Below are positions 17,611-29,030 of a stretch of 64,000 nt of DNA, in pieces (the first letter of the stretch is position 1; every line of letters starts with the position of its first letter). The translations under genes were made by a program, and so were the position numbers. Origin of the DNA: Parvibaculum lavamentivorans DS-1 (GTDB taxonomy: Bacteria > Pseudomonadota > Alphaproteobacteria > Parvibaculales > Parvibaculaceae); assembly GCF_000017565.1 (NCBI RefSeq), contig NC_009719.1, forward strand, positions 2,463,001-2,527,000. Reading direction: 5' to 3'. Under the pieces are notes generated by a model. The model was not told where the DNA came from, did not search any database, and saw nothing but the letters and a program-made list of their open reading frames with translations.

Positions 17611-17648
17611 AATCCCGCCGGGCTCCTTTCGGAGCCCCGAAGGCGGGA
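17611..17648 (-). terminator. terminator after carB
   Basis: TCCCGCC (17613-17619) pairs with GGCGGGA (17642-17648). Inside, GGCTCC (17621-17626) pairs with GGAGCC (17631-17636) around TTTC. On the reverse strand TTTTC follows, so it ends the leftward carAB transcript. Confidence 0.65.
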
Positions 17649-17729
17649 CAACCATCCGATTGTGGGGAGCACGGCGGGGCAGGTCAAATGCGATTTGCGA
17701 TGCCCGCCCGGATACGGGCCCGCCTGTCC

Positions 17730-20700
17730 TTAAATATAGGACTGGAGGGACGCGACTTCCAGTTGACCCTTGCGGATGGCGTCGATGCCTTCCACGGCCG
17801 CGCGGGCGCCCGCCACGGTCGTATAATAAGGCACCTTCATCATCAGGGCCGAACGGCGGAGCGACATCGAGTCGGAGAGCGCCTGGGCGCCTTCCGTGGT
17901 GTTGAAGACGAGGGCGACCTCGCCGTTCTTGATCGCGTCTACGATGTGCGGCCGGCCTTCGAGCACCTTGTTGATGGTGCCGACCTCAATGCCCTGTTCC
18001 GCGAGATAGCGCTGCGTGCCGCCCGTCGCGACCAGCTTGAAGCCCATGTCGAGGAGTTTCTTCGCGGGCGCCACGATCTTCGCCTTGTCGCTGTCCTTCA
18101 CCGACACGAACACGGTGCCGGTCACCGGCACCTTGGTGCCGCCGCCGAGCTGGCTCTTGGCGAAGGCGACGGCGAAGCTCCTGTCGAGGCCCATTACTTC
18201 GCCGGTCGAGCGCATTTCCGGCCCGAGGATCGTATCGACGCCGGGGAAGCGCGCGAAGGGGAAGACCGCTTCCTTCACCGCGACGCGGCCATGCGCATCC
18301 GGCTTCAGGTTGAAGCTTGCAAGGCTTTCGCCCGCCATGACCTTGGCCGCAATCTTCGCCACCGGCTCGCCGATCACCTTTGCGACGAAGGGCACGGTGC
18401 GCGAGGCGCGCGGGTTCACTTCGAGCACATAGATCGTGCCGTCCTGGATCGCGTATTGCACGTTCATCAGCCCGCCGACATTCAGCGCCAGCGCCATGTC
18501 GCGCGTCTGACGTTCGATCTCGGCAATGGTTTCGCGTTTCAGCGAATAGGGCGGCAGCGAACAGGCGCTGTCGCCGGAATGAACGCCAGCTTCCTCGATA
18601 TGCTCCATGATGCCGCAGATGACGACGTCCTTGCCGTCGCAGAGCGCATCGACGTCCACCTCGATGGCGTCGCGCAGATAGTAGTCGATCAACACAGGGC
18701 TCTTGCCGGACACGATCACCGCTTCGTTGATGTAGCGGTCGAGATGCGCCGCGTCGCGCACGATTTCCATGCCGCGGCCGCCCAGCACGTAGGAGGGGCG
18801 GATGACGACCGGGTAGCCGATGCGCTCGGCGATCATCTTCGCTTCGGCGGCGGAGCGCGCGATGCCGTTCGGCGGCTGCTTCAGGCCGAGCTTTTCGAGC
18901 AGCGCGGAGAAGCGGTCGCGATCTTCGGCGAGGTCGATGGCGTCGGGCGAGGTGCCGAGGATCGGCACCTTGGCGCGTTCGAGGTCGTTCGCGAGTTTCA
19001 GCGGCGTCTGCCCGCCGAACTGAACGATGACGCCGAGCAGTGTTCCCTTCGACATTTCAAGGTCGATCAGTTCCAGCACGTCTTCGGCGGTCAGCGGTTC
19101 GAAATAGAGCCGGTCGGACGTGTCGTAGTCGGTCGACACGGTTTCCGGGTTGCAGTTGACCATGATGCTTTCGATGCCGATTTCGGCGAGTGCGAAAGCC
19201 GCATGACAGCAGCAATAGTCGAATTCGATGCCCTGGCCGATGCGGTTCGGTCCGCCGCCGAGGATGATCGCCTTCTTGCGGCCGGAAGGATCGGCCTCGC
19301 AATCGGCCTTGCCGTCGAAATCGGTCTCATAGGTCGAATACATGTAGGGCGTCAGGCTTTCGAACTCGGCCGCGCAGGTATCGATGCGCTTGTAGACCGG
19401 GCGCACGCCCATCTCGCGCCGCGCCTTGCGCACGGCTTCCTCCTCGCTCCTTGCAAGTTCCGCGAGCCGCGCATCGGAAAATCCCATCGCCTTCAGGCGG
19501 CGCATTTCCGCTTTCGTCTGCGGCAGGCCTTTGCCACGCACTTCCGCTTCCGCGTCGATGAGGCCCTGCAATTGTTCGATGAACCAGGGATCGTAGGAGC
19601 AGGAGGCCTGTATCTGATCGTGGCTCATGCCCTCGCGCAGCGCCTGCGCGATCACGAGCAGGCGGTCCGGCGTCGGGCGGCCGAGCGCGGCGCGAATGGC
19701 GTTCTTGTCGTCGCCTTCGCCCATGCCGGGCACGGTCACTTCGTTGAGGCCGGTGAGGCCCGTTTCCATCGAGCGCAGCGCCTTCTGGAGCGACTCCTGG
19801 AAGGTGCGGCCGATGGCCATGGCTTCGCCGACGGATTTCATTGCCGTGCCGAGCAGCTTTTCGGCGCCCGCGAATTTCTCGAAGGCGAAGCGCGGAATTT
19901 TCGTGACAACATAGTCGATGGTCGGCTCGAAGCTCGCGGGCGTGACCTTGGTGATGTCGTTTCTGAGTTCGTCCAGCGTGTAGCCGACGGCGAGCCTTGC
20001 GGCGACCTTCGCGATCGGAAAGCCCGTCGCCTTGGAGGCGAGCGCCGAGGAGCGCGAGACGCGCGGGTTCATTTCGATGACGACGAGGCGGCCGTCCTTC
20101 GGGTTGACGGCGAACTGCACGTTGGAGCCGCCGGTCTCGACGCCGATCTCGCGCAGCACGGCGATGCTCGCGTTCCGCATCACCTGGTATTCCTTATCTG
20201 TCAGCGTCAGCGCGGGGGCGACCGTGATCGAGTCGCCGGTATGGACGCCCATCGGGTCGACGTTTTCGATGGAGCAGATGATGATGCAGTTGTCCGCCTT
20301 GTCGCGGACGACTTCCATCTCGTATTCCTTCCAGCCGAGCACGCTTTCCTCGACCAGCACTTCGTTCACCGGGCTCGCGTCGAGGCCGCTTTCGATGATG
20401 TCGGAAAATTCCTGCCGGTTATAGGCGATGCCGCCGCCCGTGCCGCCCATGGTGAAGGAGGGGCGGATGATCGCGGGCAGGCCGACGAACTCAAGCGCCG
20501 CAAGGGCTTCTTCCATATTGTGGGCGACGCGCGAGCGCGGGCTTTCGAGGCCGATGCGGTCCATCGCGTCGCGGAAGAGCTGGCGGTCTTCGGCCATCTC
20601 GATCGCTTCGCGCTTGGCGCCGATCATCTCGACGCCGAATTTTTCCAGCACGCCCATGTCGGCAAGCGCCAGCGCGGTGTTGAGCGCGGTCTGTCCGCCC

Positions 20701-20969
20701 ATGGTCGGCAGCAGTGCGTCGGGCCGTTCCTTTTCGATGATCTTCGCGACGACTTCCGGCGTGATCGGCTCGATATAGGTCGCGTCCGCCAGCTCCGGGT
20801 CCGTCATGATCGTGGCGGGGTTCGAGTTCACCAGGATGATCCGGTAGCCCTCGTCCTTCAGCGCCTTGCAGGCCTGCGTGCCGGAGTAATCGAACTCGCA
20901 CGCCTGCCCGATAATGATCGGCCCCGCGCCGATGATCATGATGCTTTTGATATCTGTACGTTTGGGCAT
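17730..20969 (-). CDS. carB: carbamoyl-phosphate synthase, large subunit
   Basis: The 1079-residue protein makes carbamoyl phosphate from bicarbonate, two ATP and ammonia supplied by CarA, for pyrimidine and arginine synthesis. It has the duplicated ATP-grasp architecture. The first half begins [30 protein letters not shown], with the [13 protein letters not shown]-type loop ([18 protein letters not shown]). The second half carries [17 protein letters not shown] and [16 protein letters not shown]. The C-terminal MGS-like allosteric domain holds [16 protein letters not shown]. Length is normal for the family. carA lies 63 bp upstream on the same strand, so they form an operon. Confidence 0.98.
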   Translation of the reverse strand: MPKRTDIKSIMIIGAGPIIIGQACEFDYSGTQACKALKDEGYRIILVNSNPATIMTDPELADATYIEPITPEVVAKIIEKERPDALLPTMGGQTALNTALALADMGVLEKFGVEMIGAKREAIEMAEDRQLFRDAMDRIGLESPRSRVAHNMEEALAALEFVGLPAIIRPSFTMGGTGGGIAYNRQEFSDIIESGLDASPVNEVLVEESVLGWKEYEMEVVRDKADNCIIICSIENVDPMGVHTGDSITVAPALTLTDKEYQVMRNASIAVLREIGVETGGSNVQFAVNPKDGRLVVIEMNPRVSRSSALASKATGFPIAKVAARLAVGYTLDELRNDITKVTPASFEPTIDYVVTKIPRFAFEKFAGAEKLLGTAMKSVGEAMAIGRTFQESLQKALRSMETGLTGLNEVTVPGMGEGDDKNAIRAALGRPTPDRLLVIAQALREGMSHDQIQASCSYDPWFIEQLQGLIDAEAEVRGKGLPQTKAEMRRLKAMGFSDARLAELARSEEEAVRKARREMGVRPVYKRIDTCAAEFESLTPYMYSTYETDFDGKADCEADPSGRKKAIILGGGPNRIGQGIEFDYCCCHAAFALAEIGIESIMVNCNPETVSTDYDTSDRLYFEPLTAEDVLELIDLEMSKGTLLGVIVQFGGQTPLKLANDLERAKVPILGTSPDAIDLAEDRDRFSALLEKLGLKQPPNGIARSAAEAKMIAERIGYPVVIRPSYVLGGRGMEIVRDAAHLDRYINEAVIVSGKSPVLIDYYLRDAIEVDVDALCDGKDVVICGIMEHIEEAGVHSGDSACSLPPYSLKRETIAEIERQTRDMALALNVGGLMNVQYAIQDGTIYVLEVNPRASRTVPFVAKVIGEPVAKIAAKVMAGESLASFNLKPDAHGRVAVKEAVFPFARFPGVDTILGPEMRSTGEVMGLDRSFAVAFAKSQLGGGTKVPVTGTVFVSVKDSDKAKIVAPAKKLLDMGFKLVATGGTQRYLAEQGIEVGTINKVLEGRPHIVDAIKNGEVALVFNTTEGAQALSDSMSLRRSALMMKVPYYTTVAGARAAVEGIDAIRKGQLEVASLQSYI

Positions 20970-21032
20970 GCTATCGGTTACCGGTAAGTGCTGAAGTGGT
21001 GTGACATTCGCTTTTGAACTGCGCCGCAGTAA

Positions 21033-22241
21033 TCACTTCCCCTCCTCGATCAGCTTCACGAAGCGTTCGAAGAGGTAATGGGAGTCCATCGGGCCCGGCG
21101 AAGCTTCCGGGTGGTATTGCACGGAGAAGACGGGGCGGTCCTTCAGGCGGATGCCGCAATTCGAGCCGTCGAAGAGCGAGACATGCGTTTCCTCGACCGT
21201 GCCGGGCAGCGACTCGCGAGAGACGGCGAAGCCGTGGTTCATCGAGGTGATCTCGACCTTGCCGGTCGTGTAGTCCTTCACGGGATGGTTCGCGCCGTGA
21301 TGGCCCTGATGCATCTTTTCGGTCTTCGCGCCCAAGGCCAGCGCAAGCATCTGGTGGCCGAGGCAGATGCCGAAGACGGGCTTGCCGCTCGCGACGAGCT
21401 TTTTGATTTCCGGCACGGCATATTCGCCGGTCGCGGCCGGGTCGCCCGGGCCGTTCGAGAGGAAGACGCCGTCGGGGTTCATCGCCAATATGTCTTCGGC
21501 CTTGGTCTCGGCGGGAACGACCGTCACCTCGCAGCCCGTGCTCGTCAGGCAGCGCAGGATGTTGCGCTTGATGCCGTAGTCGATGGCGACGACGCGGTGT
21601 TTCATCTCGTGGCCCGGCTCGTAGCCGCAGCCCCATCTCCAGCGCGCCTCGTTCCAGGTGTAGCTCTGGCCGCAGGTCACGTCCTTCACGAGGTCGAGGC
21701 CGACCATGCCGGGCCATTCGCGCGCCTTCGCGATTAGCGCCGGAATGTCGAACTTGCCGGAGGGATCATGCGCGATCAGCCCGTCGATCGAGCCCTTCTC
21801 GCGGATGCGCCGCGTCAGCGCGCGCGTGTCGAGGCCGGAAAGGCCGATGATGCCGCGCGTCTTCAGCCACTGATCGAGATGTTTCGCCGAGCGGTAATTG
21901 GAGGGGCTGGTGATGTCGGCCCGGATCACCATGCCGCGCACGCCGGACAGCGAGGCGAGGTTGGAGGTCTCGATGTCCTCGTCATTGGTGCCGACATTGC
22001 CGATATGGGGGAAGGTGAAGGTGATGATCTGGCCGGCATAGGAGGGGTCCGTCAGGATTTCCTGATAGCCCGTGATCGCCGTGTTGAAGCAGACCTCGCC
22101 GACCGCGTCGCCGACCGCGCCGATGCCGCGCCCTGGAAGCACCGTGCCATCCTTCAGAACGAGGAGGGCGGTCGGTGTCTCGGTCGCGGTCATGGGGCTA
22201 CTCGTCGCGTTGATCGGTTTGTCGGAAGAAGGCGCACTCAT
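21033..22241 (-). CDS. carA: carbamoyl-phosphate synthase, small (glutaminase) subunit
   Basis: The 402-residue subunit hydrolyses glutamine and channels ammonia to CarB. The N-terminal CPSase_sm domain reads LLVLKDGTVLPGRGIGAVG and VCFNTAITGYQEILTDPSYAGQ. The class I glutamine amidotransferase domain has the nucleophilic Cys in FGICLGHQMLALALG and the His-x-Glu of the triad in VQYHPEASPGPMD (His about 377). An ATG at 22193 is an alternative start 16 codons in. It is the promoter-proximal gene of carAB. The 5' region up to the divergent yqeY gene is unusually long, about 350 bp. Confidence 0.97.
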   Translation of the reverse strand: MSAPSSDKPINATSSPMTATETPTALLVLKDGTVLPGRGIGAVGDAVGEVCFNTAITGYQEILTDPSYAGQIITFTFPHIGNVGTNDEDIETSNLASLSGVRGMVIRADITSPSNYRSAKHLDQWLKTRGIIGLSGLDTRALTRRIREKGSIDGLIAHDPSGKFDIPALIAKAREWPGMVGLDLVKDVTCGQSYTWNEARWRWGCGYEPGHEMKHRVVAIDYGIKRNILRCLTSTGCEVTVVPAETKAEDILAMNPDGVFLSNGPGDPAATGEYAVPEIKKLVASGKPVFGICLGHQMLALALGAKTEKMHQGHHGANHPVKDYTTGKVEITSMNHGFAVSRESLPGTVEETHVSLFDGSNCGIRLKDRPVFSVQYHPEASPGPMDSHYLFERFVKLIEEGK

Positions 22242-22597
22242 GCCGATTCCTCCCCGGAACTTTGCGGGCCCTTGGGCGCGCGCCGTTCCGTGGCGGCTTT
22301 CGTCGACACCTTCATACTGGCAACTCCAGGGGAGGAAGGGTCCGCCATGACTTGGCGCGGCAAGAAATCCCGCGCGGCAGACTCAGTTTCCCGTTGAATT
22401 TCGCGGACACTAAGGGATGGACCGATTTCCGTCAAGCAGGCTGTCCGGCAAAAAATATCAATGAATTCAATGGGTTGTGAATAGTGCTGCAGTGCGGTCT
22501 CCGATTGCGCCCCTGCTGCCTTTGGTTTAGCGTGCCGCTTTTCCGGGAGCGCGCCGGGCGGAGCCGCCGCCGCTTCCTCTTCTGTTGGAGAAAACCG
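22242..22597. other. long divergent intergenic region between carA and yqeY
   Basis: No convincing gene or RNA is seen here. It should hold the carA promoter and leader on the reverse strand and the yqeY promoter on the forward strand. The AT-rich part is about 22445-22485. I could not identify a pyrimidine or arginine regulatory site. Confidence 0.4.
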
Positions 22598-23062
22598 ATG
22601 AGCCAGAGCCTGCGGGACAGCATCAAGCAAGGGCTCACCGAAGCCACCAAGGCCCAGGACAAGCGCCGCATGTCGACGCTGCGCCTCATCCAGGCCGCCC
22701 TCAAGGACCGCGACATCGCCGGCCGCACCGATGGGCGGGACGCAGGCGTGAGCGATGCCGAAATCCTCGAAGTCCTCTCCAAAATGGTGAAGCAGCGCCG
22801 CGAATCGGTCGGCATGTACGAATCCGCCGGCCGCATGGAGCTTGCCCAGCAGGAGAAGGAAGAAATCGAGATCATCGAGAGCTTCCTGCCGAAGCAGCTC
22901 TCCGACAGCGAGACGGAAGACGCCGTGGCCGCCGTGATCGCCGAAACCGGCGCCTCCGGCATCAAGGACATGGGCCGCGTGATGGGCGAGCTGAAAAAGC
23001 GCCATGCCGGACAAATGGACTTCGCCAAGGCCGGCGCCATTGTGAAGGCGAAGCTGACCTGA
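22598..23062 (+). CDS. yqeY: GatB/YqeY domain protein
   Basis: The 154-residue protein consists of the YqeY domain found at the C-terminus of the GatB amidotransferase subunit. It reads SLRDSIKQGLTEATKAQDKRRMSTLRLIQAALKDRDIA with the closing GRVMGELKKRHAGQMDFAKAGAIVKAKL. It may bind tRNA, but the free-standing role is unknown. I use the ATG at 22598; an upstream frame from 22484 adds 38 unlikely residues. It stands just upstream of dnaG and rpoD, a common order in alphaproteobacteria, where rpsU is absent from this operon. Confidence 0.92.
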   Translation: MSQSLRDSIKQGLTEATKAQDKRRMSTLRLIQAALKDRDIAGRTDGRDAGVSDAEILEVLSKMVKQRRESVGMYESAGRMELAQQEKEEIEIIESFLPKQLSDSETEDAVAAVIAETGASGIKDMGRVMGELKKRHAGQMDFAKAGAIVKAKLT

Positions 23063-23137
23063 GCTGTCCGACTCGCTAAGGCCGGGGCCGGGTGGCACAA
23101 TGGCCCCCCGATCCCCGAGCTTTGAGCGCTTTACTCC

Positions 23138-25039
23138 ATGTCCTTCCCCAAGGCCTTTCTTGACGAGTTGAAGGGGCGCATTCGCGTCTCGGAGGTCGTT
23201 GGGCGCAAGGTGAAGCTCATAAGGCGGGGCAGGGAGTTCGTGGGCCTGTCGCCTTTCTCCAACGAGAAGAGCCCAAGCTTCACCGTCAATGACGACAAGC
23301 AATTCTTCCATTGCTTCTCGTCGGGCGAACATGGCGACGTCATCAAGTTCCTCGAAAAGACCGAGAACCTCTCCTTCATCGAGGCGGTGGAGCGGCTCGC
23401 CGCCGAGGCCGGCATGGAAATGCCGAAGCGAGACTCCTTCGTCGCCGAGCGCGAGAAGGAGGCGGCCACCCTTATCGACGTGATGGAAATGGCGGCGCAG
23501 TTCTTCCGGCAGAAATTGCAGGAGGGCGCAGGTGCGGAAGCGCGGGCCTATCTCGACCGGCGCGGCATGAAAGCGAAAACGCTGGACGATTTCGGCGTCG
23601 GCTATGCGCCGGGAGACGAGCGGGCCGACCGCACCGCGCTGATGCGCTACCTCAAGTCGCGCGACGTGACGCAAGAGCAGATGGCGGAAGCGGGTCTCAT
23701 CATCTCCGGCCCTGACATCCGCGAGCCACATGACCGTTTCCGCAACCGCGTGATGTTTCCGATTGCGGATGCCCGTGGCCGCGTCATCGCCTTTGGCGGC
23801 CGCGCGCTTGCTTCGGACGCGAAGGCCAAATATCTGAACTCGCCGGACACGCCGCTCTTCCACAAGGGCCGTGTTCTCTACAACCTCAACCGCGCCCGCA
23901 AGCCCGCCTATGACGAAGGCACGGTGATCGCCGTCGAAGGCTATATGGATGTGATCGGGCTTTCGCAGGGCGGCATCGACAATGCGGTCGCGCCGCTTGG
24001 CACCGCGCTCACCGAAGACCAGATCGCGCTTCTCTGGCGGATGGCGCCGGAGCCCATCCTCTGTTTCGATGGCGATAAAGCGGGGCTCCGCGCCGCCTAC
24101 CGGGCGGTCGAGCGCGTGCTTCCGCTGCTGAAGCCCGGCCATTCGCTCCGCTTCGCGCTGCTGCCGGAAGGGAAAGACCCGGACGATCTCGTGCGCGAGG
24201 AAGGCGGGCAGGCGATGCGCGACATCCTGGCGAAGGCGCGCCCGCTCGCGGAGATGGTCTGGGAGAAGGAAATCTCCGCCGGCCAATGGGACACGCCGGA
24301 GCGCCGCGCCAAGCTCGAAGCCGATCTCGAGGCGGCGGTGGCCACCATTTCGGACCCGAAAGTGCGCGGCCACTACAGCGACAATCTCAGGGCCAAGGTC
24401 CAGCAGTTCTTCGGCGGCAGCGCGCGGGGCGGCCAGCGGGCGGGGCTCGGCCAGAACCGTTTCCCGCGCGGCCAGTTCGGCCGGCCCTTCAAGAAAGGCA
24501 CCTTTAACCGGGACCGGGACTACATTCCTCCGATCACGCCCGAATTGCGCCGTTCGGCGCTCGCAAGCGGCGGCGGGGGCGAGCGCAGCCGGGAGGCGTT
24601 GCTGCTGCTGACCCTCCTTAACCACCCGGAACTCTTGGAGAATTACGCCGAAGAGGTCTCCCGGGTCGAGATCGGCACCCCGGCGCTTGACAGATTACGC
24701 AATGAAATCATAGATATAGCCGCCCTCCATGCGCCCCTTGAAAGAGAAGCGCTGAGGAACCACTTGCTGAGCAGGGATTTGGCGGAAATTGCGCGGCGGC
24801 TGGAGGCCGGTTCGGCCTTCAAAAGCGACCGGTTTGCCTGGCCCGATGCGGCGCCGGATGAGGCGGAGGCAGGTTTTCTGCACACGCTGGCGCGGCATCG
24901 CCGGGCAATCGTCCTGCAAGCTGAATTGAAGGCCGCCGAGCGCGCGCTGGCGGAAGAGATGACGGAAGAGAATTTCGCCCGCCTGCAAGCCATCCATGCG
25001 CAACTCGAGCGCTCGGAAGTGGCGGACGGGTTGGGCTAG
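23138..25039 (+). CDS. dnaG: DNA primase
   Basis: The 633-residue primase makes RNA primers at the replication fork. The N-terminal zinc-binding region is altered: SPFSNEKSPSF and HCFSSGEHG keep one Cys and one His, where the classical site has C-P-x-H and C-x2-C. I recall this loss as common in alphaproteobacterial DnaG. The TOPRIM catalytic domain (about 255-345) shows VIAVEGYMDVIGLSQGG and the acidic LCFDGDKAGLRAAYRA. The C-terminal helicase-binding part is all-helical. It precedes rpoD by 316 bp, with both in the same direction. Confidence 0.96.
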   Translation: MSFPKAFLDELKGRIRVSEVVGRKVKLIRRGREFVGLSPFSNEKSPSFTVNDDKQFFHCFSSGEHGDVIKFLEKTENLSFIEAVERLAAEAGMEMPKRDSFVAEREKEAATLIDVMEMAAQFFRQKLQEGAGAEARAYLDRRGMKAKTLDDFGVGYAPGDERADRTALMRYLKSRDVTQEQMAEAGLIISGPDIREPHDRFRNRVMFPIADARGRVIAFGGRALASDAKAKYLNSPDTPLFHKGRVLYNLNRARKPAYDEGTVIAVEGYMDVIGLSQGGIDNAVAPLGTALTEDQIALLWRMAPEPILCFDGDKAGLRAAYRAVERVLPLLKPGHSLRFALLPEGKDPDDLVREEGGQAMRDILAKARPLAEMVWEKEISAGQWDTPERRAKLEADLEAAVATISDPKVRGHYSDNLRAKVQQFFGGSARGGQRAGLGQNRFPRGQFGRPFKKGTFNRDRDYIPPITPELRRSALASGGGGERSREALLLLTLLNHPELLENYAEEVSRVEIGTPALDRLRNEIIDIAALHAPLEREALRNHLLSRDLAEIARRLEAGSAFKSDRFAWPDAAPDEAEAGFLHTLARHRRAIVLQAELKAAERALAEEMTEENFARLQAIHAQLERSEVADGLG

Positions 25040-25355
25040 GATAAGTAATCGGGGTCGGTCAACCAGCGGGATTTGAGGGCAGAGCGGCTTCGGCAGGCGA
25101 GCGGGTCACCGTTCAGGGGACCGCCGGGGCATCCAGACGACAGGAACGGAAACAGGCGAGGGCAAGGCAACCGGGCAGACCCCGGATGTCCGTCCTCTTT
25201 TTATACTTCCGCTCCGTTTTGCTGCGGCAAAAGCGTCGGCACCGTTCTGCGCTCTGGTCCTGAGGGAATAGAGGCCTACTTCATATCGGTATTGGGCCGG
25301 TCCGGCGCATCCCTGCGACGATGCGCGACGGGCCGGAAAAGGCGGAGACTATTGG
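25040..25355. other. leader region of rpoD
   Basis: This 316-bp gap lacks a gene. It contains a small hairpin TTTTGC-tgcg-GCAAAA (around 25216-25231) and a stronger one, GCGCATC (25305-25311) with GATGCGC (25320-25326), 30 bp before the rpoD start. An AT-rich patch at 25196-25210 might be a promoter element. The hairpins lie in the 5' untranslated region and could modulate sigma-factor expression; this is a guess. Confidence 0.4.
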
Positions 25356-27326
<1,971 letters not shown>

Positions 27327-27360
27327 GCTTCAAGGCCCCTCACCCTTCCGCGGGCTTGCG

Positions 27361-27405
27361 CCCTCACCCTTCCCTCTCCCCAACGGGGAGAGGGAAGGGT
27401 GAGGG
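27361..27405. repeat. perfect 21-bp palindromic repeat after rpoD
   Basis: Bases 27361-27381 (CCCTCACCCTTCC followed by CTCTCCCC) pair perfectly with 27385-27405 around the loop AAC. A partial copy of the left arm (CCCCTCACCCTTCC) begins at 27336. Such CCTCACCC/GGGTGAGG palindromes occur between genes in many proteobacteria. It may also end rpoD transcription, although only a weak T-rich stretch follows. Confidence 0.75.
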
Positions 27406-27452
27406 GCTTCTTCGCAAGAATTAGAACCGGGCCTATTCGATCCGGTGCGTCC

Positions 27453-28502
27453 TCAGCAACAAGCCCCCGCCGCCGCCTCGCCGCCACCCGCCCCAAACGG
27501 CATCTGCGTGCCGCAGCCTTCGAAGATGCCGTAATGCTGCGAGAAGTCGCCGATGAAGTCGAAATGCGGCGCGAAGCGCGTGGCTTTCAGCATGTGCCAC
27601 GTATTGCCGCAAACCGGGAAGACGCGGCCTTTCTCGATCCGGTGATGCGCGTCGAGTGTGAAGGCATCTTCCGCATGCGGAATACCGCCCTTGTAGATCA
27701 CGGCCTGGCCGTAATCCTCGCAGGCGGGTTCCAGCGCGTCGAGCTTGAAGAGCCGGTAGGTCGTGGAGAAGAAGCGCGCATTCCCCAGCGCCCGGCGGAT
27801 CGAGGGTTCGCGCACCTCGAGCGGCCGGTCGGTGACGAGGCGCGGATCGGCGAAGCCTGCCTGTTTCGAGAGGGTCAGGAAGTCGTTCCAGTAAAGCGCA
27901 CCGCCGAGGCATTCGCCGAGCAGCACGGGGTCGTCGCGCAATGAAGGGTCGAGCCGTCGGTCGGCATAGACATCGGCGAAATAGAATTCGCCGCCCGGCT
28001 TCAGAAGCCGCCTCGCGCCTTCCAGCACCGCGCGCTTGTCCGGCGAGAGATTGATGACGCAGTTGGAAACGATGATGTCGAAGCTTTCCGGCTCGAGGCC
28101 GAGTTCGCCCAGCCGTTCGATATAGCCTTCGCGGAAATCGACATTGGCGCGCCGGTAGCCGAAGCGTTCCATGTGCCAGCTGACATGCGCGCGGGCGACG
28201 GCGAGCTGTTCCGCCGTCATGTCCACGCCCGTCACCGAGCCCGTCTCGCCGACGAGCTTCGCCAGCGCGTAGGCGTCGCGCCCCGCGCCGCAGCCGAGGT
28301 CGAGCACGCGCATCCCCTCCACCTTGTCGGGGATCACGAGGCCGCAGCCGTAATAGCGCGTCAGCACGTCGTCATGAATGTCGGAAAGGGCGGCGCGGAT
28401 GTGGGGCGGCGTCGCGCCGGGGTCGCAGCAGGCATCGGTCTTGAGGTCGGCGGAGCCTTTCAGTGTCTGCCCGTAATATTCCTTCACCGACTCGACCGAC
28501 AT
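27453..28502 (-). CDS. arsM: arsenite S-adenosylmethionine methyltransferase
   Basis: The 349-residue protein converts As(III) to methylated arsenicals with SAM. The Rossmann methyltransferase core shows RVLDLGCGAGRDAYALAKLVG, with VTGVDMTAEQLAVAR as the acidic-loop motif. Four cysteines match ArsM spacing: Cys25/26 (DACCDP), Cys53, Cys148 (SNCVINLS) and Cys198 (GECLGG). A short Cys-Cys tail ends the chain. No arsR or arsenite efflux gene is next to it, so it stands as an isolated detoxification gene. A generic methyltransferase name is the conservative alternative. Confidence 0.85.
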   Translation of the reverse strand: MSVESVKEYYGQTLKGSADLKTDACCDPGATPPHIRAALSDIHDDVLTRYYGCGLVIPDKVEGMRVLDLGCGAGRDAYALAKLVGETGSVTGVDMTAEQLAVARAHVSWHMERFGYRRANVDFREGYIERLGELGLEPESFDIIVSNCVINLSPDKRAVLEGARRLLKPGGEFYFADVYADRRLDPSLRDDPVLLGECLGGALYWNDFLTLSKQAGFADPRLVTDRPLEVREPSIRRALGNARFFSTTYRLFKLDALEPACEDYGQAVIYKGGIPHAEDAFTLDAHHRIEKGRVFPVCGNTWHMLKATRFAPHFDFIGDFSQHYGIFEGCGTQMPFGAGGGEAAAGACC

Positions 28503-28580
28503 GGACCGTCTCCCGTTGCGTGCGACGGCGCCACCCTGCCGGGCGGCGGCATCACGGTCCAGTCACAAGTTGGGGAGGGG

Positions 28581-28811
28581 TCAGACGGCCTTTTTCGTCG
28601 CCTTCTTTTTCGGCGCGGCTTCCTTTTCGGCCGCCTCCGCTGCTTCCCTTTCGAGCCGCAGCGCCCTCAGCTTTTCGGTCTTGGCCGCATGGGCGCGGGC
28701 ATTCGCCTCGTTGATGGCGCGGGCGGCCTCGGTCGTCTGGTCGGCCTTGGCGAGGCGGACATCGGATGCCTTCGGCTTGAAGGCGGCGGCGGTCTTGGCG
28801 GACGTGGCCAT
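28581..28811 (-). CDS. small Ala/Lys-rich hypothetical protein
   Basis: From the ATG at 28811 the protein has 76 residues, rich in Ala, Lys and Glu, with a central helical stretch (AINEANARAHAAKTEKLRALRLEREAAEAAEKE is the region at about residues 31-63). The C-terminus is KKKATKKAV. The composition suggests a nucleic-acid-binding or coiled-coil protein, but I do not recognise a family. A start at 28874 is possible but lies in a terminator hairpin. It has AGGAGAG just upstream of 28811. Confidence 0.6.
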   Translation of the reverse strand: MATSAKTAAAFKPKASDVRLAKADQTTEAARAINEANARAHAAKTEKLRALRLEREAAEAAEKEAAPKKKATKKAV

Positions 28812-28840
28812 GTCGGCTCTCCTTTCAGGCGCATAAACGA

Positions 28841-28866
28841 AAAAAGGCCGGGTATTCCCGGCCTTT
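28841..28866 (-). terminator. intrinsic terminator on the reverse strand
   Basis: AAAGGCCGGG (28843-28852) pairs with CCCGGCCTTT (28857-28866) around TATT. On the reverse strand T residues follow to 28838. It separates the DJ-1-like gene upstream from the small Ala/Lys-rich gene downstream. Confidence 0.8.
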
Positions 28867-29030
28867 CCAGTCATCTCACCGCCCTGCCATTACATCCGTG
28901 GTCAAAGCTTGAGATGAAGACTTGTCCGGCTTCCCGCTGCGCCGTAACGCGCTGGGCGCCTGCGACAAGTATCGCTAGGAGCTATATGGGGCGGCGGCGC
29001 GCAAAAACAAGGCAGAGCGGGGATAAAGCC

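Noticed and set aside
9800-17755. Shared GGGCCCGCCTGTCC...ATATAGG string near trxB and at the end of carB as a repeat family
   Set aside because: Only two copies, and one overlaps the carB stop region. The similarity is short and may be chance, so it is only mentioned under the hairpin entry.
17688-20987. A very long open frame opposite carB (about 1,099 codons)
   Set aside because: It mirrors the strong third-position GC bias of carB. It is rich in Arg, Asp and His with no family motif, as expected for an antisense shadow.
22238-24625. A 795-codon frame on the reverse strand across yqeY and dnaG
   Set aside because: Antisense to two clearly real genes, of biased composition and without motifs.
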